A DNA stretch of 64,000 nucleotides from the NCBI GenBank assembly GCA_016718805.1, contig JADKCP010000001.1:558001-622000 (forward strand). The letters run 5' to 3'. Of the stretch, positions 35,655-44,672 are shown in pieces. The position numbers and the translations under genes are program-made. This DNA is from Bacteroidota bacterium. GTDB taxonomy: Bacteria > Bacteroidota > Bacteroidia > UBA4408. Under the pieces are notes generated by a model. That model worked only from the letters and a program-made list of their open reading frames with translations, was not told where the DNA came from and did not search any database. Position 1 is the first letter of the stretch; each line of letters begins with the position of its first letter.

Positions 35655-38600
35655 TTACTTTAAACTCGGACAAGTTTTTTGATAATCAATTTCATTTCCA
35701 ATATATTTCACCCACTCATCCTGTGTCATGTTTCGAACTATTCTTGATGACAATGTTTTCGCAATTTCATCAGAAGAAAGCTCCCAAAAGTAAAACTGAT
35801 TACTTTCCAAACCTGCTATTAATTGATGATCGTTTGCAAAAACAAAGCAACGAATTTTTGATCCTAGATTGCGCAACAAAATTGCTTTAGAGTTTTTTCG
35901 CTGTAAATCAAAAACACGAATTGTTTTATCAACAGATGAAGATGCAAGAAGAGTACCCGATGGGTTAAAAATTACATTTTCTACTCTTGAATGCTTCTCA
36001 TCCATTGTTGTTACATTCTTGTTGTTCAGGTCTATTGAAAATATTTCTCCATTCGTGAAACTTCCTCCTAATAAGTTCTTTTGTTTCGAAAAAGCCATGC
36101 ATACTGCAATGTCTTTTTTTTGCGCTGGATAAATATTTTTCACAATAGAATTAGCTGTCTCGGCAAAATTAATTTCACCGTTATTCAAACTCCAAAAGAC
36201 CCTATCTCCATTTTCTGAAAGAACGATAGATTTAATTCTACGTGTCTGTTGAATTCCTGCTTGCTTTAGAATTTGATTATCATTTAACTTCCATAAATTT
36301 ATTGTGGCGGTATCATTTACAATTGCCAAATGGGATCCTGAAGCACTGAACGATGCATACCGTAATAACTGATTGCCTGTGTAAAGTACTTGTTTTATTG
36401 GATGTTTAATATTTGCAATATCCCACACTATTATTGTATTGTCAGCATATCCACAAAGAATTTTCTTTGCATCAGAGCTTAATAATACAGATGTTATTAT
36501 TCCTTCGTCCGGTAAATCTAAACTTCTTATTACGGAGCTTGTTTTTTCAGAAAATGCTAATATTCTAATGTTTCCCTCTTTGCCTGCTAGCGTAATTTCT
36601 GCATTTGTTGAATTAAATGCAATCGTTCGTGGTTCAAATCCCAAGCTTGTGCCGATATAAATTTTGTAACCTCGTCTAAAACTTTCTGCGTTTCTTAATC
36701 CTTCATAGATATAAGGATCTTGCACATTTTGATTATTCTGAACCATAAAGTTATAAGCTTGCAAAGCCACTAATTCTTGGAGACCATCAGTAAAATCGAT
36801 CTCTGTAGACTTAAATGCCAAATTTTGCGCAAGCGATGTTAAAGTTAGCTGCCTCGCTTTTTGCTCAGCACTGATAGCTTTGTCTTTTGCATCATCCGCA
36901 ATTTTTCTTTGTGCTTCTGCTTTTTGTTTTTCGTTTGTTGCAAGTAAAGTTTGTTGTTCGGCTTTTATTTTTTCTTGCTCGGCAATTGCTTTAGCGGCAA
37001 GGGCTTCGTGCTTTGCTTTTTCTGCAGCATCTTTTGCATGAAGTGCTTTGTTTTTTTCTTTTTCTGCAACACCACCCAATCTTTTAGCTTCCCTTTGCCT
37101 ACCTTCTGCTATTTTCTTGTTGAGCAACGCAACTTCACTGCTTTTTTCAGCTTCTTTTGTTTTCTGTATTGCCAATTTTTCTTGTGTAAGTGCATTGTTT
37201 CTTTCAACCAATGACCACATCGTAAATAATCCCAAAACAACAAAAGCAGCAGAAACAGCATAAATCAAAACTCTTCTCTTCCTCTTAATTGCATTTCTAC
37301 TCTGAGCAATAAATTTATTAAGTGCTTCAATTTTATTACCTGCAGAAATTAATTTTTCACTGCTTTCAATTCTTGAATCATCATATTTAAGCAACCAATA
37401 TTTACTAGGCAGAATGCGCATTTGCCACTCTTCAAAATAAGAAAGTGGTCCCTGCGCCAACAAAAAATTAGCTGATTCCTGATTGTTTAACCAACGATTT
37501 AATTGTTTTTCTATTTCCAGCCAAACTGTATAATTTTCATTCTCATCCTGTGCCCAATCATTTAATACTGTCCAATTTCGAATTAAACTTTCATGCGTAA
37601 TATCTAAAACAGTTTCGGGTTGGAGGTTTTGTGTTTCAGGCTTATCCGCTTCAACAAAAGGCTGCAAAAAAGTATTTCCTTGTTCACGGAAAATTTGAAG
37701 CACTGCATTTACATCGTTTACAGTTATTTTGTCATCATTGATGATGTTTGTAATTTCAGTAAGGGTGGTTCGTCGGCGCACAGCACGTCCGCTATCAATT
37801 GCCGTTAAACACTGAAATGAAATTTTTAGGATGTGCTCTATTTTTTCTTTGCTGAGATTTTTTCCGGTGAGCGCACTGTATTGCTCCGGCAAAAATTCCA
37901 TCAACTCATTGGCATGCGCATTCAACACATTGTTGAGCGATGGCTTAGCCAAAAGTACCTTTTTATACTCGGGTAATTTGTTAAACCATACTTCAAATGC
38001 TATTCTTTCTTCAGCTGGAAGCGTAGTAGGTGCAATTCCGCCAACCATAGCCAAATGAATTTTTTCTAGTTGCACATTCCCATTATCAGCCAGTTTCCAA
38101 ATGCTGTTGAGTGCATGTTGTAAGATGGGCAACTGATCAAATCCTTCTCCGGCAGCATTTAATAAAGTCTGCACTAAACTCTTGTTTATTTTGCAACCGC
38201 TCAATGCAGCAGGGCCTTCAATTACTTGCTCGAGCTCTTGTCGCTTTAAGCGAGGAACAAAAAATTGAGAGTAACCAATTGCTTCAGGCAAACCACGAAA
38301 GGCGGCGCATTGCCCTATGTAATCACTGCGCATGGTGCACACCACATAAACCGGAAGGCTTTGAGCCAGCGCAATTTTGTAGCTTTCTAAAAGTACATTA
38401 ACTGTTTTCTGACTTTCGTTGGAAGGTGTTCCGTTGAGGTAGTTTTCAGCATTGGTAAAAAACTCCTCAAATTGGTCAACTAAAATTAGCAGGTTTGCAG
38501 CTTTGCGTTTCTGGTTTTTCTTTTCCTCTGAATTAGCTTGTTTCGAAACATCGCCTGATTCATCAAAATAAAAAGGAGAAGCTTTATATATATCAATTAA

Positions 38601-38951
38601 AGCAGAAAATCCATAGCCCAATTCCTTTTCCACTTTTACTTTATCCGGTAACTGCAGCTGCTTGCAAAGAGCTTCGGTTAAATTTGAAAGTGGTTTGCGC
38701 TCAGGGCGAAAATTAACAACCAGCCAATTGTCAAACTCCGCATTAAAAAAACCTGCTTTTGCATAAGGTATAACGCCGGCAAACATCAAGGAAGATTTAC
38801 CATCTCCACTGGCACCATTAATCATCAAAAATTTGTTTTCACCCAAGCGCTTCACAATCCGCTGCACCTGCTCTTCACGCCCCTTAAAGAAGATACTCTC
38901 CTCTTCATTAAAAGGCCGCAAACCGGGATATGGGCAAATTTTTTCTTGCAT
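35655..38951 (-). CDS. Membrane-anchored nSTAND1 NTPase with coiled coil and WD40 repeats
   Basis: The 1098-residue protein begins with the nSTAND1 signature (YPGLRPFNEEESIFFKGRE, 8-26). P-loop GASGDGKSS is at 46-54, Walker B is LILVDQFEEF (near 155-165), and the later blocks CTMRSDYIGQC, DQLPILQHAL and DITHESLIRNW match its paralog. A membrane helix lies at about 565-587. A long Ala/Lys/Glu-rich coiled coil (about 590-700) follows, then six WD40-like repeats (about 745-1085; for example DNTIIVWDI, TATINLWKL, DKTIRVFDL). With one membrane helix the WD40 propeller would be on the side opposite to the NTPase, if the helix crosses the membrane. The WD40 part is a likely sensor. It is encoded between a TIR-like gene (29 bases upstream) and an outer-membrane protein gene. 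Confidence 0.9.
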   Translation of the reverse strand: MQEKICPYPGLRPFNEEESIFFKGREEQVQRIVKRLGENKFLMINGASGDGKSSLMFAGVIPYAKAGFFNAEFDNWLVVNFRPERKPLSNLTEALCKQLQLPDKVKVEKELGYGFSALIDIYKASPFYFDESGDVSKQANSEEKKNQKRKAANLLILVDQFEEFFTNAENYLNGTPSNESQKTVNVLLESYKIALAQSLPVYVVCTMRSDYIGQCAAFRGLPEAIGYSQFFVPRLKRQELEQVIEGPAALSGCKINKSLVQTLLNAAGEGFDQLPILQHALNSIWKLADNGNVQLEKIHLAMVGGIAPTTLPAEERIAFEVWFNKLPEYKKVLLAKPSLNNVLNAHANELMEFLPEQYSALTGKNLSKEKIEHILKISFQCLTAIDSGRAVRRRTTLTEITNIINDDKITVNDVNAVLQIFREQGNTFLQPFVEADKPETQNLQPETVLDITHESLIRNWTVLNDWAQDENENYTVWLEIEKQLNRWLNNQESANFLLAQGPLSYFEEWQMRILPSKYWLLKYDDSRIESSEKLISAGNKIEALNKFIAQSRNAIKRKRRVLIYAVSAAFVVLGLFTMWSLVERNNALTQEKLAIQKTKEAEKSSEVALLNKKIAEGRQREAKRLGGVAEKEKNKALHAKDAAEKAKHEALAAKAIAEQEKIKAEQQTLLATNEKQKAEAQRKIADDAKDKAISAEQKARQLTLTSLAQNLAFKSTEIDFTDGLQELVALQAYNFMVQNNQNVQDPYIYEGLRNAESFRRGYKIYIGTSLGFEPRTIAFNSTNAEITLAGKEGNIRILAFSEKTSSVIRSLDLPDEGIITSVLLSSDAKKILCGYADNTIIVWDIANIKHPIKQVLYTGNQLLRYASFSASGSHLAIVNDTATINLWKLNDNQILKQAGIQQTRRIKSIVLSENGDRVFWSLNNGEINFAETANSIVKNIYPAQKKDIAVCMAFSKQKNLLGGSFTNGEIFSIDLNNKNVTTMDEKHSRVENVIFNPSGTLLASSSVDKTIRVFDLQRKNSKAILLRNLGSKIRCFVFANDHQLIAGLESNQFYFWELSSDEIAKTLSSRIVRNMTQDEWVKYIGNEIDYQKTCPSLK

Positions 38952-38980
38952 TTTTTACAAACTATTCAAAGCGCTTATTT

Positions 38981-39871
38981 TTATGCATTCGTTTCCACAA
39001 TTTTGTCAAACTGTACCTTTATTTCAAGCGGAATTAATTCGCCTTGCACAATTAAACTAATTACTTGAGGGGCTTTAAATTTTTTTTCTTTGTTGGTTTC
39101 CGGATTTTGGTCACCAATAACCAGAATTGGAGTTTGCGTTGCAGCACCGCCTATATTTTTCCATACTTGTTGTGCAAAAGGAATAGCCCATTCGGCCGAT
39201 TCTTTAAAATAAACAACTGCTAAACGACTCAATGGAATTTGTTGGCTGGTAATTTCAGCAAAGTCTTTTTCTTCTTTAGCTGATACAGTTAATTTTTCAA
39301 TTTTGGTTACATCGCTCAACATGTCCATTATTTCATCCGCTGAGCCATCATCAATAATGTTGTTAATTAAAAATATATCAATTTTATTGAGTTGTAAAAA
39401 GGGTTTGTCTACCACATATAACATAGAGCGAATATCGTCAGCCAGCTGAATTACTGAAGGTGTTGTGGTGTAAGTCATGTTGGCAGCAACATTGTTTTGT
39501 ACGTCGTTTATAAATTCATTTTGTTTTTCATCACTACTTTCCTGTCCTGAAGTATTTGGATGCCAAACAAAAAGTTTATAATTAGGTTTTTCAGAAGTTA
39601 ATTCTAGGGCTTTTTTGTATTCATATTCAGGTCTGCTAATGTTGTTCTCGGTAGTTAATTTTTCGCCGAGGCTACTACCAACAAGATGTATACTACAGGT
39701 TGAATTTAAAAGACTATTCTTCACCAGCAATTTATATTCGTGTTCATCCTTTGGCATACTTCCAATAGGAATTACTTTAAAGCCGGCTTTAAAAAGCGTA
39801 AACATCAAGTCTTCCCGAAACTGCTCTAAATCAGGAGTTGAATAGGAAAGATAAATTGATTTTTCACTCAT
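38981..39871 (-). CDS. Tandem TIR-like protein, module 1
   Basis: The 296-residue soluble protein has two TIR-like domains (about 5-150 and 160-290). Domain 1 shows SIYLSYSTPDLEQFREDL, FKVIPIG, CSIHLVGSSLG, the helix RPEYEYKKALE and the strand YKLFVWHP. E84 in that helix lines up with the catalytic Glu of TIR NADases (E then three residues then A, as in SARM1). Domain 2 has DIFLINN, LAVVYFKESAEW and TPILVIGDQNP and lacks such a Glu. The gene is the first of the five-gene run ending at 33321 and has a promoter at 39887-39918. It is homologous to 32192-33079. TIR-STAND neighbours are typical of bacterial conflict systems; NAD cleavage here is inference. Confidence 0.82.
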   Translation of the reverse strand: MSEKSIYLSYSTPDLEQFREDLMFTLFKAGFKVIPIGSMPKDEHEYKLLVKNSLLNSTCSIHLVGSSLGEKLTTENNISRPEYEYKKALELTSEKPNYKLFVWHPNTSGQESSDEKQNEFINDVQNNVAANMTYTTTPSVIQLADDIRSMLYVVDKPFLQLNKIDIFLINNIIDDGSADEIMDMLSDVTKIEKLTVSAKEEKDFAEITSQQIPLSRLAVVYFKESAEWAIPFAQQVWKNIGGAATQTPILVIGDQNPETNKEKKFKAPQVISLIVQGELIPLEIKVQFDKIVETNA

Positions 39872-39886
39872 ACCATAAATTTAAAT

Positions 39887-39918
39887 CAAGTATAATCAAT
39901 TTTAAGAAATCAACAAAA
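39887..39918 (-). promoter_or_regulatory. Bacteroidota-type promoter of TIR/nSTAND module 1
   Basis: On the minus strand TTTTTG (ending at 39914), 19 bases and TATACTTG (39894-39887) fit TTG-N19-TAnnTTTG with one change. The -7 box ends 15 bases before the start codon, implying a very short leader. Box sequence and spacing equal those of module 2. Confidence 0.6.
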
Positions 39919-39971
39919 AGAAAGCGGATTGTAAGGTTATATTATTGCCGGAACTTAATTTTTGTAAAAAA

Positions 39972-41474
39972 TTATTTTTGTAAAACAATTCTGAAAGTAG
40001 TCCCCTTTTCGATTTCCGAATTTTTTACAAAAATTTTTCCGTTGTGGTAATTTTCGATAATACGTTTTGTAAGTGAAAGTCCTAAACCCCAACCTCTGCG
40101 TTTAGTGGTAAAACCTGGTTCAAAAATGGTTTTGTATTGCGATTTGGGAATTCCTTTTCCGGTATCACTTATATCGATATAGGCAAATTGTGTTTGATCG
40201 CTAACGCTAATGTTTATAGTACCTTGGCCTTCCATGGCATCTACAGCATTGCGTAAAATGTTTTCAATCACCCATTCAAAAAGTGCTACACTTATAGGTG
40301 CATAAATTTCGTTGGAGCCCGATAAAGTAAAAGTGACTTTTTTGGAAGTACGGGTTTGCATGTAATTCATACCATCCTGCAACACATTCAATAAATTCTC
40401 TTTTTTCAAAACAGGCTGAGATCCAATTTTTGAAAAGCGTTCGGTAATGGTTTCTAAGCGATGTACATCTTTTTCAATTTCACTACTTTCATCTTTTAAC
40501 CCCCTGGCTTTTAATAATTCAATCCAAGCAATTAACGACGAAAGCGGAGTTCCAAGCTGATGAGCAGTTTCTTTAGCCATTCCCACCCAAACCTGATTTT
40601 GTTCTGATTTGCGTGCTGTGCTAAATAATGTATAAGCAATTATCATAAATAAGCCAATGATTCCAAATTGTATAAATGGATAGTATTTCAATTGAGTAAG
40701 TAAAAAGGAATCCTTATAAAATATATAATTCTTTTCACCATTCCCCAACTCTACAGCTATTGGAGTATTAGCGGCAGCCATAGAGGTAATTAGTTTTTTT
40801 ACAAGTTCAGGCGATACAATTTGGGTAGTATCAATGTTCCCATAATAAATTATTTGTTGTTGACTTTGATCGGTGTAAAGCACAGGAACCGATGCCGAAT
40901 TAATTACTACTTCCGAAATAAAGGATTTGATTAAATCGTCGAGAACAACTTTTAATTCTGAAAAAAGTTTGGAGTCTTTGTAATAGAGGTAATTTTTTTT
41001 GTCGCCCGATAGTTTTATTTCAATAGGAGGCTGTAATGCACTCATCAACTTTATTTGTTCGCGCAAATAACTGCTGTCTGAAGCTTGCGCAGAATCAAGG
41101 TTACGTGACGAAATAACCTTATTGTTTTCATCAGTAAGTATTACAGGAACAGATTCATTGTTTTTAATTACTTCAAAAATGAAGCTCAAATCGCCTAAAT
41201 CTAAATTTGGATTTGCAAGCTTTTTACTTCCTTCTGCCCATAGTTCTACTTTTTTTCGCTCTTCATTTTTAAGTCGATCAAATAAGCTATTGGTGTATTT
41301 TACAAGGTTGGCTTTTTTTTGAATAGCCTCGGCCCAAAGTTTCACTTTTGTACGCTCTTCTAAGGCAATTTTGTTAGCTAGTATATTAGTATACCACAAT
41401 GATACCACTACTATAAGCAGGGCAACAGCAACTAACCATATTTTCCAATTCTGTTTTTTTTGGTAAATACTCAT
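39972..41474 (-). CDS. Sensor histidine kinase
   Basis: This membrane sensor kinase has 500 residues, with a first membrane helix at about 12-30 and a second at about 265-288. Between them is an extracytoplasmic sensor of about 230 residues that contains two similar halves (VPVILTDENNKVISSRN and VPVLYTDQSQQQIIYYG), which suggests an internal duplication. The dimerisation helix carries H305 in KETAHQLGTPLSSL. The ATPase domain has N-box ENILRNAVDAM, G1 DISDTGKGIP, and G2 GWGLGLSLTKRII. No response regulator gene is adjacent, so it is an orphan in this window. It begins 232 bases from the divergent M16 protease gene. Confidence 0.92.
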   Translation of the reverse strand: MSIYQKKQNWKIWLVAVALLIVVVSLWYTNILANKIALEERTKVKLWAEAIQKKANLVKYTNSLFDRLKNEERKKVELWAEGSKKLANPNLDLGDLSFIFEVIKNNESVPVILTDENNKVISSRNLDSAQASDSSYLREQIKLMSALQPPIEIKLSGDKKNYLYYKDSKLFSELKVVLDDLIKSFISEVVINSASVPVLYTDQSQQQIIYYGNIDTTQIVSPELVKKLITSMAAANTPIAVELGNGEKNYIFYKDSFLLTQLKYYPFIQFGIIGLFMIIAYTLFSTARKSEQNQVWVGMAKETAHQLGTPLSSLIAWIELLKARGLKDESSEIEKDVHRLETITERFSKIGSQPVLKKENLLNVLQDGMNYMQTRTSKKVTFTLSGSNEIYAPISVALFEWVIENILRNAVDAMEGQGTINISVSDQTQFAYIDISDTGKGIPKSQYKTIFEPGFTTKRRGWGLGLSLTKRIIENYHNGKIFVKNSEIEKGTTFRIVLQK

Positions 41475-41681
41475 ACAAAAATTAGGTTCAGCGTTTCACA
41501 AGTCATAAGTCAATTCACAACGCAGAGCGTTCACTAAAGTACTTCTTTGCTTGATATTTTACAAAAAACCTGAAAAATATCAATCTTGTTAGTAAAAGTT
41601 GTTCGTGCTTTTTTTACTGTTTTTTAGCAATAGTTAGCGAATTTATGGTTGATTAAAGTTTAAAAGTGAATCATAAAAGAA

Positions 41682-41689
41682 TAGCTTTG
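41682..41689 (+). promoter_or_regulatory. -7 promoter box before the M16 protease gene
   Basis: TAGCTTTG matches TAnnTTTG and lies 52 bases before the start codon at 41742. No matching -33 TTG was found. Confidence 0.35.
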
Positions 41690-41741
41690 CAATTCTGTTA
41701 ATTAAAATTTTTCAATCGTAAACTCAATAAACTTTAAACCA

Positions 41742-44633
41742 ATGATACCAAAAAGTGCAAAAGCTGTTACAGTCAAATTTTTGCTGTTTGCAGTGCTATT
41801 TACAATCAGTATTTCTGTCAATGCACAACCCAAATTGATCGAAAAAATTAGCAAAATCGGAAGCGAGGTTGTTATTCCTTACGAAAAATATACCCTTCCT
41901 AATGGATTAACAATTGTAATTCATGAGGATCATTCCGACCCAGCTGTGTATGTGGACGTAACTTATCATGTGGGTTCAGCTCGAGAGGAAATCGGACGAT
42001 CGGGTTTTGCACATTTTTTTGAACACATGATGTTTCAAGGTTCCGACCACGTTGGTGACGACCAACATTTTAAAATTGTTTCGGAAGCAGGAGGAAATTT
42101 AAATGGTACTACCAATAGCGACCGCACCAATTATTTTGAAACCATGCCAAGCAACCAACTTGAAGTAGCCTTATGGTTAGAAGCAGATAGAATGGGCTTT
42201 TTGCTAGATGCTGTTACACAAAAGAAATTTGAAATTCAACGTTCAACGGTAAAAAACGAACGCGGTCAAAACTATGATAATAGACCTTACGGATTGGTAA
42301 ATGAAAAAACCTATCAAGCAATGTATCCATATGGACATCCTTATTCATGGTCGACGATTGGTTATTTGGTTGATTTGGACCGCGTAGATGTTTCTGACTT
42401 GAAAGCATTTTTTCTGCGCTGGTATGGACCTAATAATGCAACCTTAACCGTTGCCGGTGATGTAAATCCGGCAGAGGTATTGAAGTTGGCCGAAAAATAT
42501 TTTGGAACAATTCCTCAATGCCCGGCTGTTAAAAACATGGTGCCGGTGCCAGTAAAACTTGACAAGGATCGTTACATTTCTTATGAAGACAATATTAAAT
42601 TTCCATTGTTGCAATTAGCTTTCCCAACTGTTGAAGCGCGACATGCAGATGAGGCTGCTTTAGATATTTTGGCTGAAGTTTTAGGTCAAAGCAAAACTTC
42701 AGTTATTTATCAAAACCTTGTAAAGTCTCAAAAATCGGTGCAAGCATTGGCTGAGCATGGATGCCGTGAATTAGGCGGAAGTTTTGAAATTAGTGCTATT
42801 GCTTCACCCGGTACTACTCCAGCAGAGTTGGAAAAAATAATTCGCTCGTCGATGGACGAATTTGAAAAAAAGGGTATTACCGATGAGGATTTAAAACGTT
42901 ATAAGGCAAGCTATGAAGCAAATACAATTAATTCCTTAAATAGTGTTCGCGGTAAAGGAGCACAATTAGCATTTTATCAAACCTTTACAGGAAACCCGAA
43001 TTACATACAAACGGATATGAGCCGTTATATGAAGGTTAGTAAAGAAGATGTAATGCGTGTTTATCGTCAATACATAAAAGGGAAACCGGCAGTTATTCTT
43101 ACTGTTTATGGAAAAGGGAAATCGGAATTAAAAGCGCATGAAGATAATTTTACTCCACCGGTAATAAACCCGAATGATGCTGACCATGCTGAATACAAAG
43201 GGCTAGTTTATAAAAAAGCGGTTGATACGTTTGACAGAAGTAAAAAGCCCAATGCTGGTGCGAACCCTGTTGTGAAGGTTCCAGCTCTTTGGGAAGAGAA
43301 ATTTGCAAACGGATTAAAAATAATTGGTACTCAAAACGATGAAATTCCTTCAGTTACTTTGCAACTTACGATTGAAGCAGGACATAGATTAGAGGATAAA
43401 TCAAAGGCCGGAGTAGCTCAATTGCTTGGAGACATTATGCAAGAATCAACCGAAAAATATACTGCCGAGCAAATGGAAGATGCATTGGCAAAGTTGGGAA
43501 GTAGTATATCACTTTCATCTGGAGCATCAGAAATTACGGTAACAATTTCTTCACTTACCAGAAACTTGGATGCTACACTTAAGTTAGCCGAGGAAATCCT
43601 TTTTCATCCTAAGTTTGATAAGGAAGATTTTGAGCTGGTGAAATCTCAAAAACTTCAAGCAATTTCTAACCAGGTTACTCAACCGGTAGTGGTTGCCAAT
43701 AACGTATTTAATAAGCTACTTTATGGCGATAATAGTATCATGTCGATCCCTGCCGGAGGTACTACTGCTACTGTAAGTTCTATTACTTTAGAAGATTTGA
43801 AATCATACTATAACAAGAATATTTCTCCCAATATATCAAACTTGGTAGTTGTTGGAGATATCAATAAAGCGGATGTTTTGACAAAGTTGAGTTTTTTGAA
43901 AAACTGGAAATCTACCAATGTTAGTTTGCCTAAGGAAGATGCTATTCCGGCAATTGACAAAACGAAAATTTACCTCATTAATAAAGACAAAGCAGCACAA
44001 AGTGAAATTCGAATTGGATACATGTCGATGCCATTTGATGCCACAGGTGAGTATTATAAATCAACGCTTATGAACTTTACCTTAGGAGGCGCTTTCAACA
44101 GCCGAATAAACATGAATTTGCGTGAAGATAAAGGGTATACGTATGGAGCTCGCTCAAATTTTAACGGCTCAAAATACGCAGGTCCTTTTGTTGCTGCAGC
44201 TGGTGTTCGAGCAAATGCAACCGATAGTGCCATGGTTGAATTTATTAAGGAAATAAATAATTATTCAGGTTCAGGAATTTCAGAAGAAGAACTAAAGTTT
44301 ACTAAAAGTTCAATTGGTTTATCAGAAGCATTGAAATATGAAACACCTGCTCAAAAGGCAGTATTTTTAAAACGAATTTCTGATTTTAATCTTAGTCCGG
44401 ATTATACCGACAAGCAAAATCAAATCTTAAATTCAATTACTAAAGCTGAAATTGATCAACTGGCCAAACAAAAATTGCCACTTGAAAAAATGGTGATAAC
44501 GGTAGTAGGGGATAAGAAATTAATTTATGAAGGCTTATCGAAACTGGGATATGAAATTATAGAAATGGATGCCGATGGTAAGGTGTTGTACGATAAAAAT
44601 AATCAACCACTTTATCCTACTGATAAAAAATAA
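41742..44633 (+). CDS. M16 family zinc metallopeptidase, double-domain
   Basis: The 963-residue exported protein has a signal peptide (about 1-28, ending NAQ) and two M16 (insulinase/pitrilysin-like) halves. The N-terminal half holds the inverted zinc motif HFFEH (H91, E94, H95) and the third-ligand region VKNERGQNYDNRPYG, near residue 166. The second half (about 515-930) has lost the motif, as in active-inactive paired M16 proteases. These enzymes degrade peptides in the periplasm. It has its own promoter box and a strong terminator, so it is a single-gene unit. No T9SS sorting domain is present. Confidence 0.93.
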   Translation: MIPKSAKAVTVKFLLFAVLFTISISVNAQPKLIEKISKIGSEVVIPYEKYTLPNGLTIVIHEDHSDPAVYVDVTYHVGSAREEIGRSGFAHFFEHMMFQGSDHVGDDQHFKIVSEAGGNLNGTTNSDRTNYFETMPSNQLEVALWLEADRMGFLLDAVTQKKFEIQRSTVKNERGQNYDNRPYGLVNEKTYQAMYPYGHPYSWSTIGYLVDLDRVDVSDLKAFFLRWYGPNNATLTVAGDVNPAEVLKLAEKYFGTIPQCPAVKNMVPVPVKLDKDRYISYEDNIKFPLLQLAFPTVEARHADEAALDILAEVLGQSKTSVIYQNLVKSQKSVQALAEHGCRELGGSFEISAIASPGTTPAELEKIIRSSMDEFEKKGITDEDLKRYKASYEANTINSLNSVRGKGAQLAFYQTFTGNPNYIQTDMSRYMKVSKEDVMRVYRQYIKGKPAVILTVYGKGKSELKAHEDNFTPPVINPNDADHAEYKGLVYKKAVDTFDRSKKPNAGANPVVKVPALWEEKFANGLKIIGTQNDEIPSVTLQLTIEAGHRLEDKSKAGVAQLLGDIMQESTEKYTAEQMEDALAKLGSSISLSSGASEITVTISSLTRNLDATLKLAEEILFHPKFDKEDFELVKSQKLQAISNQVTQPVVVANNVFNKLLYGDNSIMSIPAGGTTATVSSITLEDLKSYYNKNISPNISNLVVVGDINKADVLTKLSFLKNWKSTNVSLPKEDAIPAIDKTKIYLINKDKAAQSEIRIGYMSMPFDATGEYYKSTLMNFTLGGAFNSRINMNLREDKGYTYGARSNFNGSKYAGPFVAAAGVRANATDSAMVEFIKEINNYSGSGISEEELKFTKSSIGLSEALKYETPAQKAVFLKRISDFNLSPDYTDKQNQILNSITKAEIDQLAKQKLPLEKMVITVVGDKKLIYEGLSKLGYEIIEMDADGKVLYDKNNQPLYPTDKK

Positions 44634-44635
44634 AA

Positions 44636-44667
44636 AAAAGGCCGGAATTAATTCCGGCCTTTTTTAT
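44636..44667 (+). terminator. Bidirectional terminator between M16 and LRR genes
   Basis: The perfect palindrome GGCCGGAATTAATTCCGGCC (44640-44659) is flanked by an A run and a T run. It lies 5 bases from the M16 gene end at 44633 and 5 bases from the convergent LRR gene end at 44673, and serves both. Confidence 0.88.
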
Positions 44668-44672
44668 GCGTA

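Noticed and set aside
35649..35673. An upstream ATG for the outer-membrane barrel protein
   Set aside because: It would add eight residues before a normal signal peptide and overlap the nSTAND gene; the start at 35649 is better.
27940..39871. CBASS, Thoeris or type III CRISPR identity for the accessory region
   Set aside because: No nucleotide cyclase/cGAS, ThsA-type SIR2/SLOG, Cas or CRISPR repeats are present; only TIR-like and nSTAND parts fit, so a named system is not claimed.
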